Shown here: piece after piece, positions 33,263-44,038 of the stretch
How the letters are laid out: each line of letters begins with the position of its first letter
Position numbering within the stretch: the first letter of the stretch is position 1
NCBI GenBank assembly: GCA_035772405.1
Contig: JAYKKM010000258.1
Location: forward strand, 1,054,001-1,118,000
Source of the DNA: Chrysogorgia sp. JL179-B06
Lineage: Eukaryota > Cnidaria > Anthozoa > Scleralcyonacea > Chrysogorgiidae
DNA: 64,000 nt
Reading direction: 5' to 3'
Program-made: the position numbers and the translations under genes
Notes under the pieces: model-generated
Databases searched by the model: none
What the model saw: only the letters and a program-made list of their open reading frames with translations
Told to the model about the DNA's origin: nothing

Positions 33263-34680
33263 GCTATACCTACTATAATCGCGAGTCTAGGTTTCGGCTC
33301 TGTTTTTTATTTTTTTGGCAATGTCGCGAAATGGCAATTATTGCGTCATCCTGTCAGGCTTTGCGAAACTGAAACACTGCATATATTTATGCGCCATTGT
33401 GATTTACTCATCTGGTTACCTTCCTCGAGTGTTCTTCACTGAAGATATTTGATGTGGCTGGCAAGTATCTTGATCTTATATACGCTCACAATACTTACAA
33501 TCGCACACGCCGATCGTCGAAGACCAACACTAAAATATGACGAGCGAATTATACACGCGGTTAGTCAAGATCTCGATAACCTACGCTGAAAATGTGTACT
33601 AGATCAAATCAGGATCAAATCTATGTTTCCGTACGCTGATGTGTACTCGATTAACCCACAGTATGTTTAATAATTTAATATGAGTCTCAACATTTAACTG
33701 TTATGAGCCTGAGGTAACTGTAATATATTGTATAAGCTTTGTTGCCTGGCTGTAGTGTATTGTTATTGTCATGTCTATATACAAAATAAAGTCAATGCTA
33801 ATCAACAGTTTATTGTTTCATATTCATTATACCAATTGGTATAATTTCATATTTATATCGTCGATCATCTGATTACTATGCAATGAATGTTGCCATTGAA
33901 TAATCCTGTTTCACTTGATATTTTACCTATAAGCTTAATTGGGGCTCCAAAATGTTCTGGGTTATCAGTAAGTCTGTATCGATTGTTCATATTATTATAT
34001 GCAAATGCTTACAAATGGACACAGTATATATAAATCTCTGACACCCATACCAACTATCAAGATCAAAGAGTAAAGAGTTTGTTATTATTGTTTGCTGGTT
34101 TACCAGTGACAGCTTGTTCAGCCATGTACTTTACTTAGTCTGCACAGCCAGATAAACACATTTCAAACTGATTTTTGGCTTTCATTATTACTGTAGATAC
34201 ATGGAGGCAATCTGGCTCTCTAATCGAGATAGTAATTAGTCCTGATATTACATGAGGCAGGCTAGCCCACTTGCCAGACTGACTCACAAGCACACCATTT
34301 GCCAACTGTTACTTGGTCTGTACAGCCAGATACATACATTTGAACTGCTTTTTGGCCTTGACAACATGGAGGCAAGTTGGCTCACTAACCGAGACAGTAA
34401 TCTGTCTTGATAAAGTAAATGGTTTGAACCTAGGAGTATCATTAGAAGTGGATGACCGCCAATGAGGCCGTCGAAACGTCAGTCACCAATTGTCTTTCTC
34501 AAGACTACAACAACCTGGACGATCAACTTCACACTTCTAATCTGTCTTGATATTACATGAAGCGAGCTGGCCCACTGTGTGGCATTATAAAGCCACTAAT
34601 AAATCAAAAAATAAATGTGCTAAATTTATTAATATGTTTGCTGGCTCAAAATGAAATAAAGATTTTGAATACTTTGTGAA
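33263..34680. other. Foreign block inside the gypsy element
   Basis: No retroelement domain. It contains an AATAAA at 33785 and a ~178-bp tandem duplication (from about 34127, with ACAGCCAGATA at 34145 and 34323). The second unit is split by a 124-bp insertion. Probably one or more nested insertions. Confidence 0.5.
34414..34537 (+). mobile_element. Short retroelement-tail insertion with 15-bp target duplication
   Basis: TAATCTGTCTTGATA occurs at 34399-34413 and 34538-34552, exactly flanking the insertion. Inside is GAGGCCGTCGAAACGTCAGT followed by CACCAATTGTC and a GACTACAACAACCTGGACGA stretch, a 3' tail type I associate with Penelope-like or similar elements. The length of the duplication fits target-primed retrotransposition. 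Confidence 0.65.
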
Positions 34681-35440
34681 AGATACCAGCTGCGCGGTCC
34701 ACAGTTTTAGCAACAACATCCATCAGTGGGGTCATTCCCTTCCGGGTAATAAACCCAACAAGCAAACCAACTACCTTTTACACACACTATACGTTGGGGA
34801 ATGTTTCTGTCTTATACCACCTACAACTGAACCCATAGTTATTGATGAAAACCACTCACCATCACACCCCATGCCAAGTAACCCAAAGACCACCACCAAC
34901 ATGGTACAACCACCTTCCCCCGACCAAAGAAATCCTCAGGATATACAAATTGAATCCTGTAATTCCTGTTTAACAGCTGAAGAAATGCAAACTGGAGAAC
35001 ATCCTCAACAACAATCGAGACATTTTCGCCATTAGTTTCGATAACCTATAGTAAGAACTTCACTGATTCAAGACAAAGTTAACAGTGAACACGATCTACC
35101 CATTCGTCTCCGCTCATACGTACCGTGTCTCCAGCCACCGAGATAAAATCCAAAAGCATATTAAAAATATGCTCCGGCAAGATGGCATTCAGCCATCTGT
35201 CAGCCCTTGGGCAGCCCCTGTGGTGTTGGTCAAGAAGGAGGATGGGGCTAACCGCTTCTGCGTTGACTACCGTCGGTTGAACATTATCACCAAAAAGGAC
35301 AGTTATCCTCCACCACGATGACACCCTTGATGCCCTCAGTATTTTTCCACCCTTGACCTCATGTCTGGTTATTGGCAAGTGGAACTACACCAGATTCTAT
35401 GGAAAAGACAGCTTTCATTACCCATGGGGGTTTAACGAAT
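34681..35440 (+). pseudogene. Protease-RT linker and partial reverse transcriptase (gypsy)
   Basis: The first part encodes STVLATTSISGV and FYTHYTLGNVSVL, typical of the segment between protease and RT. From about 35085 the RT fingers follow: [20 protein letters not shown] and [21 protein letters not shown] frameshift occurs near 35321, after which the LDLMSGYWQVEL and TAFITH motifs are seen in another frame. The catalytic palm is deleted. Confidence 0.8.
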
Positions 35441-35449
35441 TCAAGGTGA

Positions 35450-36165
35450 CCCCAACGCCCTCCAATGGGTCATGAACATCAAAGACCCTACTCATGGCCG
35501 CCTTGCCCGTTGGTTCCTCCAGATCCAGCAGAATGACTTTGAAATCAAACACCGCCCTGGCACACATCATATAGCAACGTTGATGCTCTCTCCAGTCGTG
35601 TATACCCTTTCATTGCCGCCGTTAACCAACCAGGTTATCAGGGCAACAGTGTCCACTCCATGCAGCGCCGTGATCCAGATTTGGCTGACATCATTAACCA
35701 TCTTGAACATGGCACACTTCCAACCTATAATACAGCAAGTCGTATGTTGTTAAACATCATCGACGATTACTTCCTCGACGACAATGGCCTTCTGTGCCAT
35801 ATTTTGACTCCCAATGGAAAAGGCAAGAAAACCCCCACATCTCAGCTGGTATTACCGACCACCCTTAAACATGAAATCCTCATTTCATGTCATGAAATCC
35901 TCATTTCATGTCATGAAATCCTCATTTCATGTCACGACGACCCGACCGCTGGTCATTTTGGTGTTTTTAAGACCTACGAGAAGCTGCGAAGTAAGTATTA
36001 CTGGCGCAAAATGTATGCATGGAGAAAACCCCTCGCACAACGGCCAAAGCTCCTCTGCTCCCAATTATGGAAGGGCCCTTCGACCGTGTCGCTGTCGACT
36101 GCATTGAACCATTCCCATGATTACCCTCTAGTAATCGCTATCTCGTCGTATTTTCAGACTACCTG
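35450..36165 (+). pseudogene. RNase H end and integrase zinc-binding domain (gypsy)
   Basis: NALQWVMNIKDPTHGRLARW and FEIKHRPGTHHI mark the end of RNase H; a one-base shift follows. The integrase H2C2 region reads LKHEILISCHEILISCHE, then DDPTAGHFGVFKTYEKLRSK. A 21-bp unit (CATGAAATCCTCATTTCATGT) is present three times at about 35870-35935, which adds two extra HEILISC heptads to a normally unique segment. Confidence 0.8.
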
Positions 36166-36500
36166 ACTCGATGGCCCGAGGCTTTTGCTGTGCCGTCCAT
36201 CACCGCTCCTGTCATTGCCAATCTTCTCATCAACCAAATCATGGCTCGTCATGGTGCACCTCGCACACTCCTGTCCGACAGAGGTAAGAACTTTTTCTCC
36301 AAGATTGTCTCCGAGGTATGCCGCATCCTGGACACCAAACAACTTCGAACCACCGCCTACCATCCGCAGCAAGACAGTCTTGTCGAACGATTTAACGGTA
36401 CACTTGTTCAAAGTCTGTCGATGTATGTGAGCTCCGATCAACTTGATTGGGATGAACTCCTCCAGAAGGTGCTCTTCGCATATCGTATATACCCGATAAT
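36075..36500 (+). pseudogene. Integrase catalytic core (gypsy)
   Basis: Read in two frames: VAVDCIEPFP (first Asp), YLTRWPEAFAVPSITAPVIA, LLSDRGKNFFSKIV (second Asp) and HPQQDSLVERFNGTLVQSL (Glu). The D,D-35-E triad is therefore present, but the frame is broken near 36120-36165. Confidence 0.8.
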
Positions 36501-36534
36501 GGATACATATTTGCCGCGGAACACCTTGTACAAA

Positions 36535-36658
36535 AACGCATTCGCACAGGAAAACCTGAGTATCTAGTCAAGTGGAAAGGGTATCCACCTCACAGAACAC
36601 TTGGGAACCCGAAGACAACATTATTGATAAGCGACTCTTGGACAGATTTTCCAAATAA
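36535..36658 (+). pseudogene. Chromodomain (gypsy)
   Basis: Encodes RTGKPEYLVKWKGYPPHRT, then after a one-base shift TWEPEDNIIDKRLLDRFSK and a stop at 36656-36658. The EYLVKWKGY and TWEPE boxes are diagnostic of the chromodomain at the end of chromoviral integrases. Confidence 0.8.
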
Positions 36659-36727
36659 CATTATATACTGTTCGCCGTTGATTAATTGTTTCCATTTATA
36701 TAAATCAGCCAGGAGGTTGATTCTTGA

Positions 36728-36781
36728 GGGGGGGGGGGGGGGGGGGGGGGGGGGGTCTTGAGGGGGGGGGGGGGGCAGTAA
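36728..36781 (+). repeat. Expanded polypurine tract with 28-G and 14-G runs
   Basis: TCTTGAG followed by 28 G (36728-36755), then TCTTGA, 14 G (36762-36775) and CAGTAA directly before the 3' LTR. This is the position of the plus-strand primer (PPT). The TCTTGAGGG unit appears twice, so the tract was duplicated and expanded. Confidence 0.75.
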
Positions 36782-36892
36782 TGTAAAGGGAAAATAGCTA
36801 TGACGCATTGTTTATATTATTGTGACTCACGTGACCGCTTAGTCGAGTGACACTTGGTAGATTTCTAAGACCGCTGAGACGTTCGCTACAAT
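36782..36892 (+). repeat. 3' LTR, truncated
   Basis: Begins TGTAAAGGG and matches the 5' LTR (GCTATGACGCATTGTT, TGTGACTCACGTGACCG, GCTGAGACGTTCGC), then diverges at about 36892. No matching target duplication can be recovered. Confidence 0.75.
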
Positions 36893-37039
36893 CAAAGCTA
36901 CGCAGCTTTAATTGACACATAAAACAATAAACTACATGTGATCTCAGACAGAGAGGAATCCTGTCTTTACATTATAAATCAGTCTCTGTCTATTACGGCA
37001 TAAAAGGAGATGAACAAGAAATAGATACATGCAATTTCT

Positions 37040-40000
37040 TTATAATTGAGAATAACGAAGAACATCATTGTAACTTTCTAGCGTTTTTTCATTAGAATTA
37101 CCGAAAATCTTTGACCTAATATCATATGCTTCCACAACATTCTTCAAAGCTAAACGTTTTTTCCCAATCGATCCCCATGTAATTCCAATATTACGATAAC
37201 ACTTTGCTGTCATGGCATGTAGCTTACCATTCAAATTCAACGAAACTTTAAGAGCTTGGAGACTTGACTTAAGGGCTGTTTTGTATTTTGTCATTTTGTA
37301 CTGGATCATACCTATTTGTAAGTAACTGCTAACCGTGGTTTCGTGCTGTTCACCACACACTTTCAATCTAATGTCAAGAGCGCGTTGATATGACTCAACA
37401 GCGGCGGCGTAGTCTTCCATGCCAAATTGTATCTCTCCTATACAAACGTAACTTTCCGCCGTCGTTATGTGTTGTTCTCCATGTAGTGTCAATCTTATGT
37501 CGAGTGCGTGTTGATGTGAGTCAAGAGCTGAGGTGGAGTTTCCCATTTGTTCTTGTATGACGCCAATGTGAAAATAACTGTTAGCCGTGGTTTCATGGTG
37601 TTTACCATGGCGTTTCAATCTAATGCCAAGTGCTCGTTGATGTGATTCAACAGCTAATGTGTAGTTTCTCATTTGAAAATGCGTTTCTCCTATACGGAAG
37701 TAACACTCCGTCGTGTGTTCATGTTGCTCACCTAATACATTTAATGAAATGTCAAGTGCATATTGATATGATTCGAGAGCTGAGGTGCAGTCCCCTATGT
37801 TGTGTTGTACGCCCCCTATCACAAAGTAAACGGTAGTAGTGGATTCATGATGTTCACCATACAGTTTCAGCACAATCTTTAGTGCACGTTGAAGTGATTC
37901 AAGAGCTGAGGCGAACTCGCTTATGTTATTGTTTTGTATAATCCCTATTTTAAAGTAACTTTCAGCCGTGGCAATGTGGAGTTCACACAGCTTCAATCTG
38001 ATGTCGAGTGCGTGTTGATGTGACTCAAGAGCTGAAGTGGAGTTTCCCATTTGTTCTTGTATAACGCCAATGTGAAAATAACTGTCAGCCGTGGTTTCAT
38101 GGTGTTCACCATGCAGTTTCAATCCAATACTGAGAGCGCGTTGATGTGAATCATGAGCTAAGATGCAGTCTTTAATTTTAAATTGCGTTTCTCCTATTTG
38201 AAAGTAACATATTACCGTGAATTCATGTTGCTCACCAAATAGTTTTAAACTAATGTCGAGTGCACATTGATACGACTTAAGAGCTGAAGTGTAGTCTCCA
38301 ATGTAGTATTGGGTGATACCTATATACAAGTAACTTTCAACTGTAGTTGAATGTATTTCACCACATAGTTTCAACCGAATGTCAAGTGCACGTTGATGTG
38401 ATTTAAGAGCTGAAGTATAGTCTTCCATGTGGTATTGAGTAGAGCCAATTAACGAGTAACTGCCGGCTGTAGTCACATGATGCTCACCATGCAGTTTCAA
38501 TCGAATATCAAGTGCGCGTTGATGTGATTTAAGAGCTGAAGTATAGTCTTCCATGTGGTATTGAGTAGAGCCAATTAACGAGTAACTGCCGGCTGTAGTC
38601 ACATGATGCTCACCATGCAGTTTCAATCGAATATCAAGTGCGCGTTGATGTGATTTAAGAGCTGAAGTATAGTCTTCCATGTGGTATTGAGTAGAGCCAA
38701 TTAACGAGTAACTGCCGGCTGTAGTCACATGATGCTCACCATGCAGTTTCAATCGAATATCAAGTGCGCGTCGATGTGATTTAAGAGCTGAAGTGTAGTC
38801 TTTCATGTGGCATTGCGTAGTGCCTATAAAAAAGTAACTGTCGGCTGTAGTCACATGATGCTCACCATGTAGTTTCAAATTCATGTCAAGTACGCGTTGA
38901 TATGTCAAAAGAGCTGACGTGTAGTCTTTCATGTAGGCTTGCATGTGCGCTAACTGAAGGTAACTGTCAGCCGTAATGTTCTGTTTCTTATTGTCCAATT
39001 TCAATTTAATGCCTACAGCGCGTTGATATGACTCAAGTGCTGTAGTATCGTCTCCAAGAAATTTTTGCGTGACCCCAATCATTAAGTAACTATAAGAGGT
39101 GGTTTCATGTTCCTCACCATGTAGTTTCAATCTAATGTCAAGTGCACGCTGATGTGACTCAAGAGCTGAAGGATGATTTCCCATCATGTTTTGCGTCTTT
39201 CCTATCTCAAAGTAAGAGTTAGCTGTCTTTTCGTGTTGTTCACCATGTAGTTTCAATGTAATGGCAAGTGCACGTTCAAAAGACTCGAGAGCCAATGCAT
39301 GATCGCTTATTTTATTTTGGGCTTTCCCCATCTCGTAACAACCTGTAGTGGTGTCATATTCTTCACCAGTTAGTTTAAGTGAAATATCAAGTGAATGTTG
39401 CAGTGACTCAATAGCTAAATCAGGTTCATGTATTCTCGAATGATGGAAACCTTTATATAGATAACATCGCCCTAGTCTTATCTGTTGCAGCATGATCCGA
39501 GGAACTGTTTTTTTAAATGTGCTTTTATTTATTTTGTCACGGTTACCATTACTTTCCTTGTTCTTTAGCTCTCTCTTAATAGACTGAATTGTCACATCGA
39601 AACGCGTTTTCTGGTTAGTATCCAGAATCCATAAAATGTTATCAGCATGGCGGAGTAAGGTATACAATTCATCTGAACCTTGCAATTCTATTTGTCTTTC
39701 AATTTCAAACACGGTGTTGGAAAGCTTTTGTTTCATCTCATCAGATAAAATATTTGCTGCCCACATGCCTATCAGAAAAATTATTTCTAAAATTAACGGC
39801 TGACTAAGTAAAGTTCCACACGACATTTCTTCTTCCTCTTCGATTTCTGTAGTAGTTTGACATTCTGCATCGATAACATAAAGCCTTGAGTCACCAATCG
39901 CATTGCATTGATCCAGGGCCATTTTACTGAAATGTTTCGATCTATCTACGTTTTTAGAATGATTGTAATATACGGATAATAGTTGCAAAGATATACATTT

Positions 40001-41606
40001 CAGAATCTGTTGATCATAATTAATTCCCAAACCCGAATAACTTTTTTCAACAAGCTTAATACCTTGTTCTGTGTTCCCACAGGAAATCGCACGAATGCCC
40101 TCGTAACATAACAATTTCGATTCAGTCGCATCGGTCATTAAGGCAATCTGTTCTCGCATGCTCTCTCGAATGAGAGGAACTTTATCACGAATTTCAGATG
40201 TTAGTGTTGTTCGAAATGCTTGGCTGACTAAAAGTTTACTATGAGCTGTATCATTATTTAGATTCTCTGCTACCACTATCGCTAACATGTATAGATGACC
40301 AATCGTGGTACATTTAAAGGTATAATCACAAAAGAGAATAAACAGATCAGCTTTTACTAAAACATCAAAAATTTGTTCGTGCAATTCTTCATGCAATATA
40401 CTTTGAAATAAACCGCTCGAAATATTTCCCATTTCTTGAAAAAATGTCACGTAAGCTGTCAATGAGCTCCCAGTCAAGTACTGCTCATTTAAATTTTCAA
40501 AAAGGAGTAAGTAGTACTTGCAAAATCGAAATTTTGAACGATATACTATCTCTTTAAACTCATTTTCCGCTTTCTCAACCGCAAAGGATTGTAGAAGTGG
40601 GTGAAGTAAAAATAATTTAAATTCCGGGTCATGATCTATTAAAGATTTTCTAGAAAGAGTACGCAAACTACGTTTAACTACAGTTTTATTTCCACCAATA
40701 ACAGCGACAGCAGCACTGGAATTAAAATCAGTTCCGAGAAAAACAGACAAAGAAATAAAGGCATCTTTTTCATTTTCAGAGAGCCGGTCGAAAGAAGAAC
40801 CAATCAATTTCTTCAATCTTAACTCATTTGGGTAGTCGGGATTGTCCAGTATTTCTAGAGGATCTTTCGAAGACTTGATATCGTCAAGAACTTGTTCTGG
40901 AGTCTCCGTGTCTTCAGAAATTAAAGAACAGACAAGTTTTATGGCAAGCGGGACATTACCAGAAATCTTTGATATTTCAGAAAGAATGTCTTCAGATACA
41001 GAGGAAAGAAATTTACGAATCAGGCTATTTGAAGAATGTTGATCCAAGGAACGTATTCTTACTGCCTCGAATCCTTCTAGTTGTAAACGCAAAAATTCAA
41101 GAGACTCTCGTGTGGTAGTTAACAAACTAACATTCGGACAGTTCATCACAATTTCTTGAATAATGTTCACTATTTCATCTTTGACGGAAGAGTTGGGACC
41201 CTCATTCGGTTTGGATGCAAGAAGATCATCAAGATTATCAAGAACAAGAAAAAAGAGACAAGGAATCTCTCTAAAAATACTGCACAATTTATCAGTGGGT
41301 GTTAAATTGACATTGGTATTAGATTTTGAGAAACTGTTAAAAATAGACAAAAGTTTTGAAATAAACTCATCTTTGGAGGTTTTTCCTCGAAATGTGGAAT
41401 AATAAACGGATGCGCTAGGGATTGAAGGTGATGTGCAACCGCAATAGCCGTGGCAGTTTTCCCAAATCCTGGTGATCCCCAGATATTGACAAGTCGTGTT
41501 GATTTAGCTATTATGAGAGAACTTATATTTTCACGTTCACTTTCACGACCAGTAAAGTGAGGCACCAAGGAAGGAAGCTGTGACTTGGGTAGTGAGTCTA
41601 AAATTC
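37040..41606 (-). CDS. HEPN/NB-ARC/TPR protein, exon 2: NB-ARC ATPase and ~19 TPRs
   Basis: This is the large exon of the one convincing host gene. It begins after a CAG acceptor (41607-41609 region) and keeps phase with exon 1 (split Gly codon). NB-ARC motifs in order: P-loop GSPGFGKT (~41480), Walker B LVLDNLDD, LLTTTRES, GLPL-like GNVPLAI, and HPLLQSFA in the MHD position. A helical linker of about 300 residues follows, then roughly 19 tetratricopeptide units of ~42 residues (consensus ALESHQRALDIRLKLHGEHH-TTA-SY--IG--Q) up to the stop at 37040-37042. By analogy with STAND ATPases, the TPRs would sense a ligand and the NB-ARC would switch or oligomerise to activate the N-terminal HEPN. One base is missing at about 41407-41410, just after the P-loop, so the downstream frame is shifted; with one more base the two exons would encode about 1777 residues. 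Units at about 38405, 38531 and 38657 look identical over 126 bp. Pseudogene, allele or sequence error cannot be separated here. Confidence 0.85.
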
Positions 41607-42210
41607 CTGATTTGAGATAAACATATTTTAGTGTAGTTACTATTATTAGTATATCATTATTCGCTACTTTCATCACGAAAACGAAGTTTGTGGGCCACAA
41701 AGAAAATACAATTCGAAATTTTCTTCATTCCTTTTCCCGTTTATTTTCGCTAACTCCGGTATAAATTCGGTAGAACATCTAATTGCCATATCCAAACACA
41801 GAATAGGAATTCACCCGTAGCTTCCAAAATGAGCATGAAGCATGAAGCACGAAGCATATACTTCTGCACTAAGCACAATAGATAAACGCAACAACTACAG
41901 TCAATGTCCAGCAGTTCTCTCAATGAAGTCAGTAAAATATGTTGGTGGATACCTAACTAAGAGCTAGTACTTATATTCATGGACGACGTCACTTAAGTAT
42001 TTTTCGACACATTGAAGTTCTCTTATTTCTCCTTTTCATATTATATCCAGTTCTTTTGAGAACTTAGCAAGTTTCATATTTATTCTTAATATCATTGAGA
42101 TATACTGGTAAATATTGTAAGCTGCGAGAAGGCGTTACATTGTATACAAAATATAACATTCCCCGTTTCACTAAGACAGCTTCTAATGACTGAGTTTATA
42201 ACATTCTTAC
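41607..42210 (-). other. Intron of the HEPN/NB-ARC/TPR gene (604 bp)
   Basis: The donor is CAG|GTAAGA (exon 1 ends at 42211) and the acceptor is a T-rich ...ATCTCAAATCAG|GA (exon 2 starts at 41606). Splicing joins phase 1 to phase 1 and forms a Gly codon, continuing KPSG into ILDSLPKSQLP. Reading through the donor instead would add 39 residues before a stop at 42092. Confidence 0.75.
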
Positions 42211-42976
42211 CTGACGGTTTGTCTTTTTCATTCGCCTGGGGTGTCTCGCTTTTTGTCATAATAATCTCGTGCATTTCACGCGTTCGTTCGTCAATACCAT
42301 ACACCATATCCTTCATATCACCCTCAAGATACAAGATACTTGCTTGCAACTCTTTTTTCCAGCTTTCATTTAACTTATTTACTTTCTCCGTTGGAAAATC
42401 ATCCTCGGTCATGCCACCAATAGCGTCAACAGACGTTGTACTCACATTGGCCACTGTTAATGCGTCTTTCACTAACTGCACATAGTGATCAAAATCAGCT
42501 TTAGCAAGTTCCGACTTTGCTGAGTGACAAAGAGTATTTCTCAGCAATCGAAGTTGATCAATTGCCAGTGCAAATGTTTCATCTTGATTCCCAGTAGCAC
42601 TGTTCACTGATGGGTGGAAAGTGCCAGGCGCTGGTTTCTTTTTCTTTAAATACAAATCATTTAGATTCTTTGTAGCTCCACCACCGCTTGCCGAACCAAA
42701 TGTTTTGGCATAGATTGTTGACTTGAAGAGTGCTGTGCAGTCCCATTCCTCAATCGATTGGTTGATTGGTATGTCGGTTTTACCACCTTCACTTTTGAGA
42801 AGCATATTGCGAACAGCTGTTGAGTCATCCCAAATTTGGTAACCTGGCAGCACAGCAATCTTGTTGTTCCACATTGTAACAAAAATCTGACGTAGAGCTT
42901 TCGGGAATTCATCGAGGACGATAGATGAAAACTTAAAGAAGTTTAATTCTTCTTTAGAAAACGGCTTTACTGCCAT
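42211..42976 (-). CDS. HEPN/NB-ARC/TPR protein, exon 1: DZIP3-like HEPN domain
   Basis: Starts at ATG 42976 in a good context (AACAATGG) and encodes 255 residues plus one base. The fold is all-helical; residues ~20-170 match the DZIP3/NLR-type HEPN family: an early FPKALRQIF-MWN segment, a charged/glycine-rich insert (residues 95-125), and the core helix ending LRLLRNTLCHS. R146-N-T-L-C-H151 fits the R-x4-H active-site motif of HEPN endoribonucleases, so RNA cleavage is possible. Residues 200-250 look like a coiled-coil or amphipathic helix leading to the NB-ARC. No signal peptide or membrane segment is seen; a cytosolic location is likely. HEPN-NB-ARC-TPR genes are treated as NLR-like immune candidates in cnidarians; for this copy the role is inferred. 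Confidence 0.85.
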
Positions 42977-43284
42977 TGTTCAAAATTCTCAATAAACTGC
43001 GTGATCGTTGGTCAAAACCTCATTAAAGTCCTATAACAGGATAAAATGTGAAACCTCAATAAATATGTTAATATATAATAAATACTAGGAGTAATCAAAG
43101 ATTATGTAAGTGCGTTCGACGCATGTGGGCCAGCTAATGGTGAATGAAGATTGGTTTATAAACATAAAATCCTGCTGTAACAAATTATGGTCCTATATAT
43201 TAGTCCTATACAGTAGCAGGATAAAATGGGAGAGTTCAGTAAATATATAATATAAAATGTATAATGTATAATAATGTATAATGT
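42977..43284. other. Upstream region of the HEPN/NB-ARC/TPR gene
   Basis: Holds two diverged copies of CAGGATAAAATG(T/G)G followed by AATAAATAT-like AT-rich DNA (about 43038 and 43212). No clear TATA box or regulatory motif can be defended. Confidence 0.35.
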
Positions 43285-43715
43285 CTATAGTATAGGATCA
43301 TTTACATCTGTTTTATCGATTATTTTAACTTGAAGTTCTGCTTCGGCAGAGGCAAATACAATATCATGGGCATCGTTCATCCGTTCAAGCATATATAGAT
43401 CTGGACTGTAAAGGGAAACGGCTTTAAGACCAAATGACTCAGCCCCATTAGCTGATCCTTTACAATGCTATGCAAAGGGAAAATGACAAGATCAGTGGCT
43501 AGTGCTGTTTCTTGCTGTTTCTATTGACTTTGCAAAGGCGAAGATTTGGAAAATAAGGCTTTTGCCGAAGCCTGTCAACAGGATAGCCAAAACATCTCTT
43601 CCAGAAAGAAGACTCTTGACTGCTACTTGTTGTTCCTCTTTCGAGGTTAGATGTTTGCCAAAAATTTGATAAACTCGCTTCGTTCATTAAGCTTTCGAAT
43701 TGGAGTACAGAATCT
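43285..43715 (-). pseudogene. RecQ-like helicase pseudogene fragment
   Basis: On the minus strand: EEQQVAVKSLLSGRDVLAIL, Walker A LTGFGKSLIFQIF (usual PTGYGKS, P replaced by L), a stop after NSTSH, LVIFPLHSIVKDQLMG in a second frame, then ESFGLKAVSLYSPDLYMLER and VFASAEAELQ, with a stop at 43285-43287. This spans the Walker A to pre-DEAH part of RecQ-type helicases, with at least two frame disruptions. It is the longest of the three RecQ-like fragments in the window. It lies upstream of the HEPN/NB-ARC/TPR gene on the same strand, but no functional link is implied. Confidence 0.75.
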
Positions 43716-44038
43716 GAACGAGAAATTCATTTGCAATGAGTATCAAATTCACGTACCAGACCCCTACGCGGCCACGGCCACATACTGAAAATCTCCTTTG
43801 TCAAGATATTAGACAAAGTGGTAGAAGAGAAGGTAATAAAATTTTCATGCGGCGTTATCACAACCTCGTACCCAGGGTCTTACCTCCGAAGACCCTGGTG
43901 AAAGCGGACCAAGTGTCTCCCAGAAGATAGAAAATATTTGTTACTAGGGTAGAGAGGGATCGTACAATATTCGCATCACGGAAATGTGACCCGAGTTAAA
44001 AACGCACGATCGACGTAGCTAATTTCGAATCCGTAGAC
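43716..44038. other. Spacer
   Basis: No gene. A GC-rich hairpin (CCCAGGGTCTTACCTCCGAAGACCCTGG, about 43871-43898) is the only structure noted. Confidence 0.4.

Larger units (their letters stand above)
32592..36892 (+). mobile_element. Ty3/gypsy chromovirus retrotransposon, decayed
   Basis: Order on the plus strand: 5' LTR, gag N-terminal piece, a foreign block (about 33260-34680), protease-RT linker, partial RT, RNase H end, integrase zinc domain, integrase core, chromodomain, G-rich polypurine tract, truncated 3' LTR. The domain order gag-PR-RT-RH-IN-chromodomain defines chromoviruses. The RT catalytic YVDD region and most of RNase H are deleted near 35450, and there are several frameshifts, so it cannot move by itself. 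Confidence 0.85.

Noticed and set aside
37630..41402. Plus-strand frames within 37.0-41.6 kb
   Set aside because: Antisense shadows of the NB-ARC/TPR exon.
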